A DNA stretch of 64,000 bases from RPRB01 sp035501615. Its GTDB lineage: Bacteria; Myxococcota; Myxococcia; Myxococcales; Myxococcaceae. The position numbers and the translations under genes are program-made. Each line of letters opens with the position of its first letter. Within the stretch, counting starts at the first letter, position 1. A model generated the notes under the pieces. The model was given only the letters and a program-made list of their open reading frames with translations. It did not search any database and was not told the origin of the DNA. The stretch spans positions 1 through 64,000 of the forward strand of contig DATJVY010000152.1 of the NCBI GenBank assembly GCA_035501615.1, written 5' to 3'. Below, piece by piece: positions 43,360 through 55,806 of this stretch.

Positions 43360-44739
43360 ATGGAACCGGTCACGGTCATCGGCGCCGGGCTCGCCGGGAG
43401 CGAGTGCGCGGTGCAGCTCGCCCGGCGTGGCATCCCGGTCCGGCTCTGCGAGATGAAGCCGGTCCGCCGGAGTCCGGCGCATCGCACCGACTTCCCGGCC
43501 GAGCTGGTGTGTAGCAACAGCTTCCGCTCCGACAGCCCGGACACGCCGGTCGGCCTCCTCCACGCCGAGCTTCGCCAGCTGGGCTCGGTCATCCTCGGGG
43601 AGGCGGACCGGGCGCGGGTTCCGGCCGGGGAGGCCCTGGCGGTGGACCGGGAGCGCTTCTCGGCCGGGGTGGAGCGGGCGCTCGCGTCGCTTCCCGAGCT
43701 CGAGCGGGTGGCAGGGGAGGTGGAGGCGCTGCCTCCCGGGGACGTGGTGGTGGCGACGGGCCCGCTGACCTCCGAGGCGCTCACCCGCGCGCTCTCCCGG
43801 TGGACCGGGGACAAGCTCTATTTCTACGACTCCATCGCGCCCATCGTCGCCGCCGACTCGGTCGACGAGGGGGTGGCCTACCGTGCGAGCCGCTGGGGTC
43901 GGGGCGACGGGGCGGACTACCTCAACCTCCCGCTGGACGAGGCCGCCTACCGGGCCTTCGTCGGCGCGCTGCTCACGGCGGAGAAGGTACCGCCCCACGC
44001 GTTCGAGGAACCGCGCTACTTCGAGGGCTGCCTTCCCATCGAGGTGATGGCCGAGCGGGGACCGGAGACGCTCGCGCACGGGCCGATGAAGCCGGTGGGT
44101 CTGGTCGATCCGCGGACCGGCCGGCGGTCCTACGCGGTGGTCCAGCTGCGCCAGGAGGACCTGGGGGCGACGGCGTACAACCTGGTGGGGTTCCAGACGC
44201 GGCTGACCTGGCCGGAGCAGCGTCGGGTGTTCCGGACGCTTCCGGGGCTGGGGGAGGCCGAGTTCCTGCGGATGGGGCAGATCCACCGCAACACCTTCAT
44301 CGATGCGCCGAGGTTGCTCGGGGAGGATCTCGCGCTCCGGGCCGAGCGGCGGGTGTGGTTCGCGGGGCAGATCTCGGGGGTAGAGGGTTACGTCGAGTCC
44401 GCGGCGTCCGGCTACCTGGTGGCCCTGGCGGTGGCGGCCCGGCGGGGGGGCCGGCGCTTCGTGCCGCCTCCGGCGGAGACGGCGCTCGGGGCGCTCTACC
44501 GGCACGTGACGGGGGCGGCGCACCCGCCCGGGACGGAGTACCAGCCGTCGAACGTGACCTTCGGGCTGTTCCCGCCGCTGGCGGGCCGGGTCCCGAAGTC
44601 CGGACGCCGCGAGGCCCACGCCACGCGCGCGCGCGCCGCGCTTCACTCTTGGGTCCGAGACGAGTTCTCTGAGACTTCGTCGTGGACGGGGGAGTCCGCG
44701 GGCGTGGACGGGGTGGCTCCAGCGGCGGTGGCCCGGTGA
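43360..44739 (+). CDS. trmFO: tRNA (uracil-5-)-methyltransferase TrmFO
   Basis: The 459-residue flavoprotein has the Rossmann start VTVIGAGLAGSECAVQLARR, the family-specific CSNSFRSDSPDTPVGLLH, and the C-terminal FAGQISGVEGYVESAASG. It methylates U54 in tRNA T-loops using methylene-THF and FADH2. The normal end lies near AALHSW (about residue 431). The last 28 residues, beginning VRDEFSETSS, are encoded by REP-like element R7 and what follows it, so this gene was extended by the repeat. The GTG of the next gene overlaps its stop. Confidence 0.94.
   Translation: MEPVTVIGAGLAGSECAVQLARRGIPVRLCEMKPVRRSPAHRTDFPAELVCSNSFRSDSPDTPVGLLHAELRQLGSVILGEADRARVPAGEALAVDRERFSAGVERALASLPELERVAGEVEALPPGDVVVATGPLTSEALTRALSRWTGDKLYFYDSIAPIVAADSVDEGVAYRASRWGRGDGADYLNLPLDEAAYRAFVGALLTAEKVPPHAFEEPRYFEGCLPIEVMAERGPETLAHGPMKPVGLVDPRTGRRSYAVVQLRQEDLGATAYNLVGFQTRLTWPEQRRVFRTLPGLGEAEFLRMGQIHRNTFIDAPRLLGEDLALRAERRVWFAGQISGVEGYVESAASGYLVALAVAARRGGRRFVPPPAETALGALYRHVTGAAHPPGTEYQPSNVTFGLFPPLAGRVPKSGRREAHATRARAALHSWVRDEFSETSSWTGESAGVDGVAPAAVAR
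44653..44690 (+). repeat. REP-like element R7 (inside the trmFO 3' end)
   Basis: The 19-mer CGAGTTCTCTGAGACTTCG (44661-44679; core at 44666-44674) has one left arm and one right arm with no tandem duplication. It is translated as the C-terminal tail of TrmFO. A partial duplicate (GTGGACGGGG) follows at about 44682 and 44704. Confidence 0.7.
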
Positions 44740-46316
44740 GCACCCGGACCCGAGCCCTGATGGCGACCCTGCTCCTGGCGGACGCCCTCGGCGGCTGCAG
44801 CAAGGGCGGAGGCGGCCCGGCGCCCACGGCCGAGAAGCCCCTCGTCGGTGGCCTCGGCAAGCGCCTCGCCGCGGGACCGGTGGCCGACCTCAAGCTCACC
44901 AAGGACGGCGCCTGGGCGACGTTCCTCCGCAACCCGAAGCGCCCGGCCATCCAGGGCGTCTCGCCGCTCATGGCCCTCGGCGAGCTCGGGGTGGTCTCGC
45001 TCAAGGATGGCGTGGTCCGCTTCGTCGGACAGGGCGTCTCCAACCGGCCGGGCAGCGTCCTCTTCAGCCCCGACTCGCGCTGGCTCCTCTTCGTCGACGG
45101 CTACAACGCCGCCGCCGAGGCCGGCACCCTTCGCACCTTCCCGCTCGGGTCGACCGGAGAGCCCGAGCTCCGGGGTCGGGAGGTCTCGTTCGTCAGCGTC
45201 AGCCCCACCGGAAGCGCCTTCGCCTACGTCGACGGAGGCGTGCTCCGGGTGGCCGCGCTCCAGGCGGGAAGTCCCGCCCGCGCGGTGGCCACCGACGTCT
45301 CCACCGCCCAGTTCACCCCCGACGGCGCGTTCCTCCTGGTCCACCACCGGACCTCGGCCGGCGGCGCGCTGGAGCGAATCGCGGTCGAGGGGAACCGGCC
45401 CGCGCTGCGGCTCGGGGACTCGGTGGGCGACTGGACGCTCGGTCCCGACGGCAAGCGCGTCGCCTTCGCGGTCAAGAGCACCGTGGTCCGGGACGGCCGC
45501 GACCTCTGGGTGGCACCGCTCCCCGACGGCAAGCCCGCCCGGGTGGTGACCGGCACCGGCCCGTTCGCCTTCTCGCCCGATGGTGCGCAGCTGGCCCGCA
45601 TCGAGCGGGAGCGAGCCTCCTCCATCGGCAACCTGGTCGTTGGGCCGGGCGCCGGCGGCGCGGGCCGCACCGTCGCCGAGCGCGTCGGTGACTTCTCCTT
45701 CGCCCCGGACGGGAAGGCCGTCGCCGCCCTCGCCAACTACGACGAGCAGCAGAAGTGGGGCCGTCTCACCTACGCGCCGCTCCCGGACGGCGCGCCGGTC
45801 GAGCTCGGGAGGCGGGTGACCACCTGGATCTGGAGCCCCGACAACCGGTACCTGGCGTTCAACCTGCGCGTCTTCCAGCCGCTCCCCTCGGTCGACCTCT
45901 GGCTCTACGTCCGGGGGAAGCCTTCCCCCTCCGCGGTGATGGCCAACGTCTACGGCTACGACTTCGGACCGAGCGGCTCGCTCTACTTGAGGAGCGAGTG
46001 CATCCGCGAGGCCCGTGCCTGCACGCTGGAGCGCCTCGACCCCGGAGTCCCCGACGGAAAGCCGGTCCCCGTGCTGGAGGGCATCTTCGGCTTCCGCCCC
46101 AGCGACGCCGGCAACCGTCTCCTGGTCACCTACGCCAGGACCGACGCCGAGACGTACGACGTGGCCGTCCTGAATCTGAAGACTGGCGTCCGGGTCACCC
46201 TCGAGGAGCGCATCCTCCTGCCGGCGCTCTTCGCCGACCCGCAGGGGAGCAAGGTGGTCTACCTCGTCTCGCAGGGGGAGCGGTCCGGGCTGTACGTCTG
46301 CGACCAGGTGCCGTGA
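44736..46316 (+). CDS. Beta-propeller lipoprotein
   Basis: The 526-residue product has a lipoprotein signal (ALMATLLLADALGGC) and then about seven WD40/TolB-like blades, recognisable by recurring units such as SVLFSPDSRWLLFVDG, AQFTPDGAFLLVHH, FAFSPDGAQLARIE and FSFAPDGKAVAALA. TolB-type propellers bind peptides or proteins in the periplasm or at the outer membrane. The GTG start overlaps the trmFO stop. The next gene overlaps its stop in the same way. Confidence 0.82.
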   Translation: MSTRTRALMATLLLADALGGCSKGGGGPAPTAEKPLVGGLGKRLAAGPVADLKLTKDGAWATFLRNPKRPAIQGVSPLMALGELGVVSLKDGVVRFVGQGVSNRPGSVLFSPDSRWLLFVDGYNAAAEAGTLRTFPLGSTGEPELRGREVSFVSVSPTGSAFAYVDGGVLRVAALQAGSPARAVATDVSTAQFTPDGAFLLVHHRTSAGGALERIAVEGNRPALRLGDSVGDWTLGPDGKRVAFAVKSTVVRDGRDLWVAPLPDGKPARVVTGTGPFAFSPDGAQLARIERERASSIGNLVVGPGAGGAGRTVAERVGDFSFAPDGKAVAALANYDEQQKWGRLTYAPLPDGAPVELGRRVTTWIWSPDNRYLAFNLRVFQPLPSVDLWLYVRGKPSPSAVMANVYGYDFGPSGSLYLRSECIREARACTLERLDPGVPDGKPVPVLEGIFGFRPSDAGNRLLVTYARTDAETYDVAVLNLKTGVRVTLEERILLPALFADPQGSKVVYLVSQGERSGLYVCDQVP

Positions 46317-46825
46317 GGCCCGCCGCCGCCCTCGGGGTCCTCGCCCTGGTCTCCCTCGTGCTCGGTGGAGTGAGCGGCCGGCTATTTCCAGGCTGGATGG
46401 GGGCGGCCCTGCTCGCGCTCGCCGCGTTCGCCAGCTGGCGGCGGCGCGCCGGTGGCTCGGCCGGGGACGCCTCGGTCGCGCTCGACGAGCAGGTCATCTC
46501 CGTGCTGGCGCCGGGCGCCCCTCCGAGGTCGGTTCCCTGGAGTCAGCTGGTGGAGGTCGGGGTCCTGACCACCGGCGACGGGCCCCTGGCCGACGACGTG
46601 TTCCTCGTCCTTCGCGGCGCCGACGGCAGTGGCTGCGTCGTCCCCAACTCGATCGCCATGGAGCTGGTGGGCCGCCTCGTCCGCCTGCCGGGGTTCGATC
46701 ACCAGGCCTTCATCCAGGCGATGAGCTCGACCGGCAAGGCCAGCTTCGTCTGCTGGAAGGGAAGCCCGGGAGATGCGCTCGTCGCCGCGCAATCCCTGCC
46801 CGGCGAGACTCCGCCTGCCGGATGA
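46313..46825 (+). CDS. Two-TM membrane protein with a soluble C-terminal domain
   Basis: The 170-residue product has two adjacent membrane segments at the N-terminus (ALGVLALVSLVLGGVSG; GAALLALAAFASW) and a soluble domain of about 110 residues (LDEQVISVLAPGAPPRSVP, then FDHQAFIQAM) with no recognised signature. The GTG overlaps the stop of the propeller lipoprotein, so the two are co-translated and may act together at the envelope. Confidence 0.7.
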   Translation: MRPAAALGVLALVSLVLGGVSGRLFPGWMGAALLALAAFASWRRRAGGSAGDASVALDEQVISVLAPGAPPRSVPWSQLVEVGVLTTGDGPLADDVFLVLRGADGSGCVVPNSIAMELVGRLVRLPGFDHQAFIQAMSSTGKASFVCWKGSPGDALVAAQSLPGETPPAG

Positions 46826-47021
46826 GCGTGCGGGTCCTGCTGTTCGTGGGCTCGGGCCTCTCGCCGCGCATCGTCGCTGGGACGCCCTGTCGCGTGGGGC
46901 CGTCGACGCCTACGCCACCGTGCTCCGCGTCGCTCGAGCACGTCCACGCTGGCCACGGACTGACCGGCCGTTCCGCAAGAAAAGTCGCGTCATTGCCCGT
47001 CGCTCCGTACGCTGCCGTGCG

Positions 47022-47915
47022 ATGCAGCTCGACTGGATCGACGGCTTCGTCGACACGCTCACCCACGCCCGGGGGAGCTCGCCCCACACGGTGAAGGCGT
47101 ACCTCTCCGACGTGCGTGCCTTCGTGCGCTACCTCGACGGCGCCGGCCGCGATCTGGCCACCGCCGACCACGGCGTCATCCGCGGATGGCTCGGAACGCT
47201 CGCGGTCGACCATGCGCCCCGGAGCCGGGCCCGGGCGCTGGCCTCCGTCCGCGCCCTCTACCGCCACCTGGTCTCCACCGGCCGGGTGGCCTCCAACCCC
47301 GCGAAGACGGTCCGGAGCCCGAAGCTCCCGGTGCGTCTTCCCCGCGTGCTCGGCGTCGACGAGGTGTTCGCGGTGCTCGCCGTTCCCGGCAAGGAGGGCG
47401 TGCTCGGGCTCCGCGACCGGGCGCTGTTCGAGCTCCTCTACGGCTCCGGGCTCCGGGTGAGCGAGGCCTGCGGCCTCGACGTGGACGACCTCGACCTGCG
47501 CTCGCGCACGGTCCGGGTGTTCGGCAAGGGCAGGAAGGAGCGCCTCTGCCCGATGAACCCCGGCTGCGTCAGCGCGCTCCGCCGCTGGCTCGAGCGTCGC
47601 GGCGAGCTGCTCGCGAAGGCCGCCCCCGGCCAGGACCCGTCCGCGCTCTTCCTCAACCATCGGGGCGGCCGTCTGACCTCCCGGAGCGTCGCCCGCCACC
47701 TGGACCGGACGGTGCTCCAGCTCGCGCTGCAGCGGAGGGTGAGCCCGCACGCGCTGCGCCACTCGTTCGCGACGCACCTGCTCGCCGGCGGCGCGGACGT
47801 CCGGGTCATCCAGGAGCTGCTCGGCCACGCCAGCCTGTCCACGACCCAGAGGTACACCCAGGTGAGCATCGAGCAGCTCCAGGCGGTCTACGACCGGACT
47901 CATCCGCACGCCTGA
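47022..47915 (+). CDS. xerC: Tyrosine recombinase XerC
   Basis: The 297-residue product has the SAM-like N-terminal domain (SSPHTVKAYLSDVRAFVRY) and the catalytic domain with Arg in YGSGLRVSEACGL, Lys in GKGRKERLCP, His-x-x-Arg in HALRHSFATHLLAGG, His in LLGHASLSTTQ and the nucleophile Tyr in RYTQVS. It resolves chromosome dimers at dif with XerD. It precedes hslVU, a gene order shared by many bacteria. The upstream 196 bases have no convincing gene. Confidence 0.93.
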   Translation: MQLDWIDGFVDTLTHARGSSPHTVKAYLSDVRAFVRYLDGAGRDLATADHGVIRGWLGTLAVDHAPRSRARALASVRALYRHLVSTGRVASNPAKTVRSPKLPVRLPRVLGVDEVFAVLAVPGKEGVLGLRDRALFELLYGSGLRVSEACGLDVDDLDLRSRTVRVFGKGRKERLCPMNPGCVSALRRWLERRGELLAKAAPGQDPSALFLNHRGGRLTSRSVARHLDRTVLQLALQRRVSPHALRHSFATHLLAGGADVRVIQELLGHASLSTTQRYTQVSIEQLQAVYDRTHPHA

Positions 47916-48117
47916 CCGAGCAGGTCAGCGTGCGTCGCGGGCGGGAGGGGACGCGCGCTCGACCCCGGGACCGTGCGCAATCGATCGGCCGATGTGCCGT
48001 CTCCCGCCGAGAGCTCCTCCGAGGGGTCAGCCAGGCGAGCCGGCTGGAGCAAGCTCGACGAGCGCAGACGGGGATGGAACGGCACCCATCCGGCTGTTAG
48101 ATGGCCCGAACCTCACG

Positions 48118-48645
48118 ATGTTCCACGGAACGACCATTCTCTGCGTCCGCCGCGACGGCCGGGTGGTGCTCGGCGGCGACGGCCAGGTGACCCTCGACAA
48201 GACGGTGATGAAGGCCAGCGCGAGGAAGGTACGCCGGCTCGGTGACGGCCGCGTGCTCGCCGGATTCGCGGGCAGCACCGCCGACGCCTTCACCCTCTTC
48301 GAGCGCTTCGAGGCGAAGCTGCAGGAGTACAAGGCCAACCTCGCCCGGGCCTGCGTGGAGCTCGGCAAGGACTGGCGCACCGACCGGTTCCTCCGCCGGC
48401 TCGAGGCGCTCCTGGTGGTGGCCGACGTCGAGCGGACCTTCGTGCTCAGCGGGGCAGGGGACGTCATCGAGCCCGACTTCGGCGCCGCCGCGGTGGGCTC
48501 CGGCGGCCCCTATGCGCTCGCCGCCGCCCGGGCGCTCCTCGACCACTCCACGCTCAGCGCCCGACAGATCGCCGAGGTCTCGCTCGGCATCGCCGCCGAC
48601 ACCTGCATCTACACCAACCGGAACCTCAGCTTCGAGGAGCTCTGA
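48118..48645 (+). CDS. hslV: ATP-dependent protease subunit HslV
   Basis: The 175-residue product is the peptidase of the HslUV complex. MFHG is removed to expose Thr5 (TTILCVRRDG), and GDGQVTLDKTVMK and ADRTFVLSG-like core blocks follow (here VADVERTFVLSGAG). It forms a double hexamer. The ATG at 48118 gives the canonical short propeptide. HslU follows four bases later. Confidence 0.95.
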   Translation: MFHGTTILCVRRDGRVVLGGDGQVTLDKTVMKASARKVRRLGDGRVLAGFAGSTADAFTLFERFEAKLQEYKANLARACVELGKDWRTDRFLRRLEALLVVADVERTFVLSGAGDVIEPDFGAAAVGSGGPYALAAARALLDHSTLSARQIAEVSLGIAADTCIYTNRNLSFEEL

Positions 48646-48649
48646 GACG

Positions 48650-50038
<1,389 letters not shown>

Positions 50039-50056
50039 CCCACAGAGGATCCCCCC

Positions 50057-51319
50057 GTGCCCATCCCGCAGTCCGTCGTCCCCGGCGTCGAGCGCCCGCT
50101 GCCCTCCAGGAACCGTGCGGTGATGGACCGGGCGCGCGCCCACCTCCTCCAGAACTACAAGCAGCAGCCCATCGTGCTCGAGCGCGGCCAGGGCGTCCGG
50201 GCCTGGGACGCGGACGGCAACGTCTACCTCGACCTCCTGGGCGGCATCGCCACCTTGCCCTTCGGCCACTGTCACCCGGAGATCACCGCGGCGGCCAAGG
50301 CCCAGCTCGACCGGATCTGGCACACGTCCAACGTCTTCTACACCGAGCCCCAGGTGGCGCTGGCCGAGCTCTTGACCTCGCTCTCCGGGCTGGACCGCGC
50401 CTTCTTCTGCAACTCGGGAGCCGAGGCCAACGAGGCGCTCCTCAAGCTCGCTCGCAAGACCCAGCACGCGCGCGGGCAGCCAGGCCGATTCGAGTTCGTC
50501 TGCTTCGAGACCAGCTTCCACGGCCGCACCCTGGCCACCGTGACGGCCACCGGTCAGCCCAAGTACCAGAAGGGATTCGAGCCGCTGCTCCCTGGCGTCG
50601 TCCACGTGCCCTACGGCGACCTCGAGGCGGTGCGGAACGCGGTGGGCCCCCGGACCGCGGCCATCCTCGTCGAGCCGATCCAGGGCGAGGGTGGGGTGCG
50701 CGCCGCACCGCAGGGCTTCCTCCGCGCGCTCCGCACCCTCGCGGACGAGTCCGGCGTCCTGCTCCTGATCGACGAGGTCCAGACCGGCCTCGGGCGAACG
50801 GGGAAGATGTTCGCCTTCCAGCACGAGGGCATCCGTCCCGACGGGTTCAGCCTCGCCAAGGGCCTCGCCAACGGGCTCCCCATCGGGGCGATGGTGTGCA
50901 CCGAGGCCGCGGGGACCGCCCTGGTGCCCGGCTCGCACGGGAGCACGTTCGGCGGCAACCCGGTGGCCGCCGCCGCCGCCGTGGCCACGGTGCGCCTGGC
51001 GAGCGACCCCCGCGTCCTGGCCGGAAACCTAGACAAGGGCGAGCACCTCCTGGCCGGGGGCCGGGCGATGCAGGCGCGCCAGCCCACGCTGGTCCGGGAG
51101 GTCCGCGGGCGCGGCCTGCTGGTCGGCATCGAGCTGTCGTTCGACGCCGGCCCGGTGGTCACCCGGTGCCGGGAGCGGGGGATGCTCTGCAACCTCGCCG
51201 GTGACCGGACGGTGCGTCTTGCACCGCCGTACATCGTCACCCTCGACGAGCTCGACGAGGGGCTCCGCATCCTCGAGGAGGCCGTGGTCGCGGTCGCCCC
51301 ACCTCGGTCGCAGGTTTGA
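50057..51319 (+). CDS. argD: Acetylornithine/succinylornithine aminotransferase
   Basis: The 420-residue PLP enzyme is class III: FFCNSGAEANEALLKLARK, SFHGRTLATVTATGQPKYQ, the PLP Asp in LLIDEVQTGLGRTG and Lys in FSLAKGLANGLPIG. It makes N-acetylornithine in arginine synthesis and may also act in lysine synthesis. The start is a GTG about 18 bases after hslU. A 9-bp inverted repeat overlaps its stop. Confidence 0.92.
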   Translation: MPIPQSVVPGVERPLPSRNRAVMDRARAHLLQNYKQQPIVLERGQGVRAWDADGNVYLDLLGGIATLPFGHCHPEITAAAKAQLDRIWHTSNVFYTEPQVALAELLTSLSGLDRAFFCNSGAEANEALLKLARKTQHARGQPGRFEFVCFETSFHGRTLATVTATGQPKYQKGFEPLLPGVVHVPYGDLEAVRNAVGPRTAAILVEPIQGEGGVRAAPQGFLRALRTLADESGVLLLIDEVQTGLGRTGKMFAFQHEGIRPDGFSLAKGLANGLPIGAMVCTEAAGTALVPGSHGSTFGGNPVAAAAAVATVRLASDPRVLAGNLDKGEHLLAGGRAMQARQPTLVREVRGRGLLVGIELSFDAGPVVTRCRERGMLCNLAGDRTVRLAPPYIVTLDELDEGLRILEEAVVAVAPPRSQV

Positions 51320-51330
51320 CCACCTGCGAC
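51307..51330. terminator. Perfect inverted repeat across the argD stop
   Basis: GTCGCAGGT (51307-51315) and ACCTGCGAC (51322-51330) form a 9-bp stem with a 6-base loop that contains the start of the argD stop codon. It may terminate the argD transcript or serve as an operator for the next gene, whose GTG lies 13 bases downstream. No T-run. Confidence 0.45.
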
Positions 51331-51343
51331 GCCGCACGATAGC

Positions 51344-52324
51344 GTGACGAAGGCGGAAGCGTCCCGTGGGGGACCGACGGTCTTGCCCAGCAACACGGAT
51401 CGCACCCAGGAAGACGCACTGTCGGAAGAGGTGGACCTCCCCCTGGACCGCAAGCGGGAGATCCTCGCCCGCGAGGCGCTGCTCGACCGGGACCACTGGA
51501 CCGTCCTCGGCCTGAAGCCGGGGGCGAGCGCCGAGGCGGTCAAGCTCGCCTACTTCGAGGCGAGCCGGGTGTTCCACCCCGACCGCTACTACGGCAAGTC
51601 GCTCGGCAGCTACAAGGCGCGGCTGGAGCGCATCTTCCACCGCCTGAGCGACGCGCACGAGGCGCTCATCGAGGCGCACCGCAAGAGCCCGCAGCCCTCC
51701 AGCGGCGGCCCGAGCCGTCCGGGACGCTCGACGACCGGCAGCACTCCCGCCGTCGACGCCCGCGCCGAGGAGAGGAGGGCCCGGCTCGCCCGGCACCCGT
51801 ACCTCGCCCGGACCGCCCGGGCGACGGCGCTGGTCGAGGAGGCGCAGCGGCAGATGAAGACCGCCCCCGAGAAGGCCCTGCACCTGCTCGAGCAGGCGAA
51901 GGCGCTCGGCGGGAACGTCGCGCGGGAACGGGCTCCCGGCCTGGAGACCGAGGCCAAGCAGCAGCTCGCCAGCCGTCGCGCCGACGACGAGATGCGCTCG
52001 GGGAGCGCCGCGGCGCAGATGGGGGACGCGGCTGCGGCGGCCGACGCCTACACCCGCGCGGCCGGGCTCGACCCCACCCGGGCGGACGCGGCCTACGAGG
52101 CGGCCCGGTGGCTGATGAGGACCGGGCGCCCCCTGGCCGAGGCCCGGAACCACGCCCAGCGGGCGGTGTCACTCCGGGCGGACCACCTGCCGTCGCACCT
52201 GGTCCTGGCGGAGATCTGCCTCCGGATGGGGATGGGCTCGGTGGCGCGCCGACATCTCGAGGCCGTCCTGAAGCTGGACCCCCGGAACGCGGAGGCCAAG
52301 GCCCTCCTCCGTCAGGTACGCTGA
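51344..52324 (+). CDS. J-domain and TPR protein
   Basis: The 326-residue product has a J-domain at about residues 50-110 (DHWTVLGLKPGASAEAVK, then FHPDRYYG with the HPD motif intact), a low-complexity linker and C-terminal TPR-like helices (AAAADAYTRAAGLDPTRADA; VARRHLEAVLKLDPRNAEA). It should stimulate a DnaK partner, and dnaK follows 11 bases later. The first 40 residues are poorly conserved and the GTG start is approximate. Confidence 0.86.
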   Translation: MTKAEASRGGPTVLPSNTDRTQEDALSEEVDLPLDRKREILAREALLDRDHWTVLGLKPGASAEAVKLAYFEASRVFHPDRYYGKSLGSYKARLERIFHRLSDAHEALIEAHRKSPQPSSGGPSRPGRSTTGSTPAVDARAEERRARLARHPYLARTARATALVEEAQRQMKTAPEKALHLLEQAKALGGNVARERAPGLETEAKQQLASRRADDEMRSGSAAAQMGDAAAAADAYTRAAGLDPTRADAAYEAARWLMRTGRPLAEARNHAQRAVSLRADHLPSHLVLAEICLRMGMGSVARRHLEAVLKLDPRNAEAKALLRQVR

Positions 52325-52335
52325 AGCCCTCAGGG

Positions 52336-54179
<1,844 letters not shown>

Positions 54180-54183
<4 letters not shown>

Positions 54184-55796
54184 GTGCGCGGGCCAACCAG
54201 CTGCTCGAGGCCGGGCTGTGGCTGAAGATGAGCGGCGACCTGGACGGGGCGCGGCGGCTCTTCGAGCAGGCGCTGCGCCTGGACCCGGACAGCATCCGCG
54301 CGCGCGAGCTGCTCGGGCACTCGCTGCCGGAGTCGGAGGCCGTTCCAGAAGAGCTGCGCGACGTGCCGGTCACCCGGACCGACCTCTTCTCCGTCCCGCT
54401 GCCGCGGCTGTTCCAGGACGAGCCGGCGGCCCCGACGTCGATGCCCGAGGAGTGGTGGAACGCGCCGCCGTCTGGCAACACGGCCCGATTCTTCGTCCAG
54501 GGCGCGCAGGGGAGCGCCGCGGGCGAGCAGCCCTCGCCGTCGTTCACCCTTCCCTGGGGCCCGTCGCCGCTGCCGCCCCGGGACGCGCCGGCCGCGCCGA
54601 AGGGCGGCCCCGCGCTCTCTCCGGCCCCCGCGCCCCCTCCGGCGCGGGCCGCCGCGACTGCTCCGGCCGGAGCGGCCGGCACCCCCCCGGGACCCGTCCC
54701 GCTGCCCGCGTCGGCGGGTGCGGCCGAGGCGCGCCGGACGCCAACTCCGGCGCCCGCCCCGGTCCGCGGGCCGCCGCCGGCCACGCCCTCCCGTAACAGC
54801 GGGCCCATCCCGCTACCCTCGGGGCTCGCTCCGCCGGTCGCCTCCGGTCCGATGGCGCCTTCGCCGTCCGCGGGCGGGCGTGGACCCCCGGGGGGCGAGC
54901 CCCCGCGGACGGGGGCGGTTCCACTTCCGTCGACGGGTGCAGCTGGCGCCGGTACGGTTCCGGCCGTGGCGGCCGCCTCCGCCGCGCGCGAGGCCGCGCC
55001 TCCCCCGGGTGCTCCGCAGCGCACCACCGGGCCCGTCCCGCTCCCGCCGGCGGCCGTCCCCGGAGGCCCCACGCCGCCTCCCCCCTGGCTCGGCCCCTCC
55101 CAGCAGCCGTTGCCCTGGCCCATGCCCGCGAGCGGGCCGGTCACGACGCCGTCGAAGGGGGTGGGGGCCGTCCCGCTCACCCCGGCGGGTGCGGGCAGCG
55201 TGCTCTCTCCGCCGCGCGGCCCCGCCGCCGCCTCCGCCCCTCCGACCATCCCGGCGGCGAAGGCGCCTCCCCGGGTGCAGCCGAGCGACGCCTGGGGCGC
55301 CGAGGGCGAGGGGCCGACTCTGCTCGCCCCCGAGGGTCCGGAGGACGCGCTGGAGCTGCTGGCCGAGCCCCGTGGCGTCACCGGGCTCACGCCGCTCCCG
55401 GCCCCCCGCGACCCGCGCTCGGAGGCGGTGCGGCTCTTCGAGCGGGCGCGCGAGCTGCAGAACCTGGACGACCACAGCGGCGCCCGCGAGCTGCTCCTCC
55501 AGGCCCAGGGGCTGAACCCGGAGCTCACCGGCCTCTCCGACGCCCTCTCCCGGAGCGAGGCCAAGCTGCAGACCATCTACGAGTCGAAGATCGGCAAGCT
55601 CGGCGCGGTGCCTCGCGTCCGGCTCAAGGACGACGAGGTCATCTGGCTGAACCTCGACCACCGTGCCGGCTTCATGCTGGCGCAGATCGACGGGACGCTC
55701 ACCTTCGAGGACCTCTTCAGCGTCTCGGGGATGACCCGGCTCGACACCGCGCGCATCCTCGCCCAGCTCCTCGATCAGCGCGTCATCGTGAGCTGA
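54180..55796 (+). CDS. TPR protein with long Pro/Ala linker and repeated PLP motifs
   Basis: The 538-residue product begins with a TPR-like pair (SARANQLLEAGLWLKMSGDL), then about 280 residues of Pro/Ala/Gly-rich linker with a short motif close to GPVPLP recurring at least six times (GPVPLPAS, GPIPLPSG, GAVPLPST, GPVPLPPA, GAVPLTPA). The C-terminal 130 residues hold another helical pair and a compact domain (RLKDDEVIWLNLDHRAGF to LAQLLDQRVIV). The start overlaps the dnaK stop, so it is probably a co-chaperone or client adaptor of that Hsp70. Confidence 0.72.
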
Positions 55797-55806
55797 GCGG
55801 CTCAGC
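55792..55806. terminator. Hairpin spanning two convergent stop codons
   Basis: GCTGAG-CGG-CTCAGC is a perfect 6-bp stem. The stop of the TPR/Pro-rich gene (TGA) and the stop of the MaoC gene (TCA on this strand) are its two arms. It may act as a minimal bidirectional terminator. Confidence 0.35.

Noticed and set aside
46822..47094. Small open frame starting at ATGA over the previous stop
   Set aside because: It overlaps xerC, has no recognisable features and atypical composition; xerC in another frame is certain.
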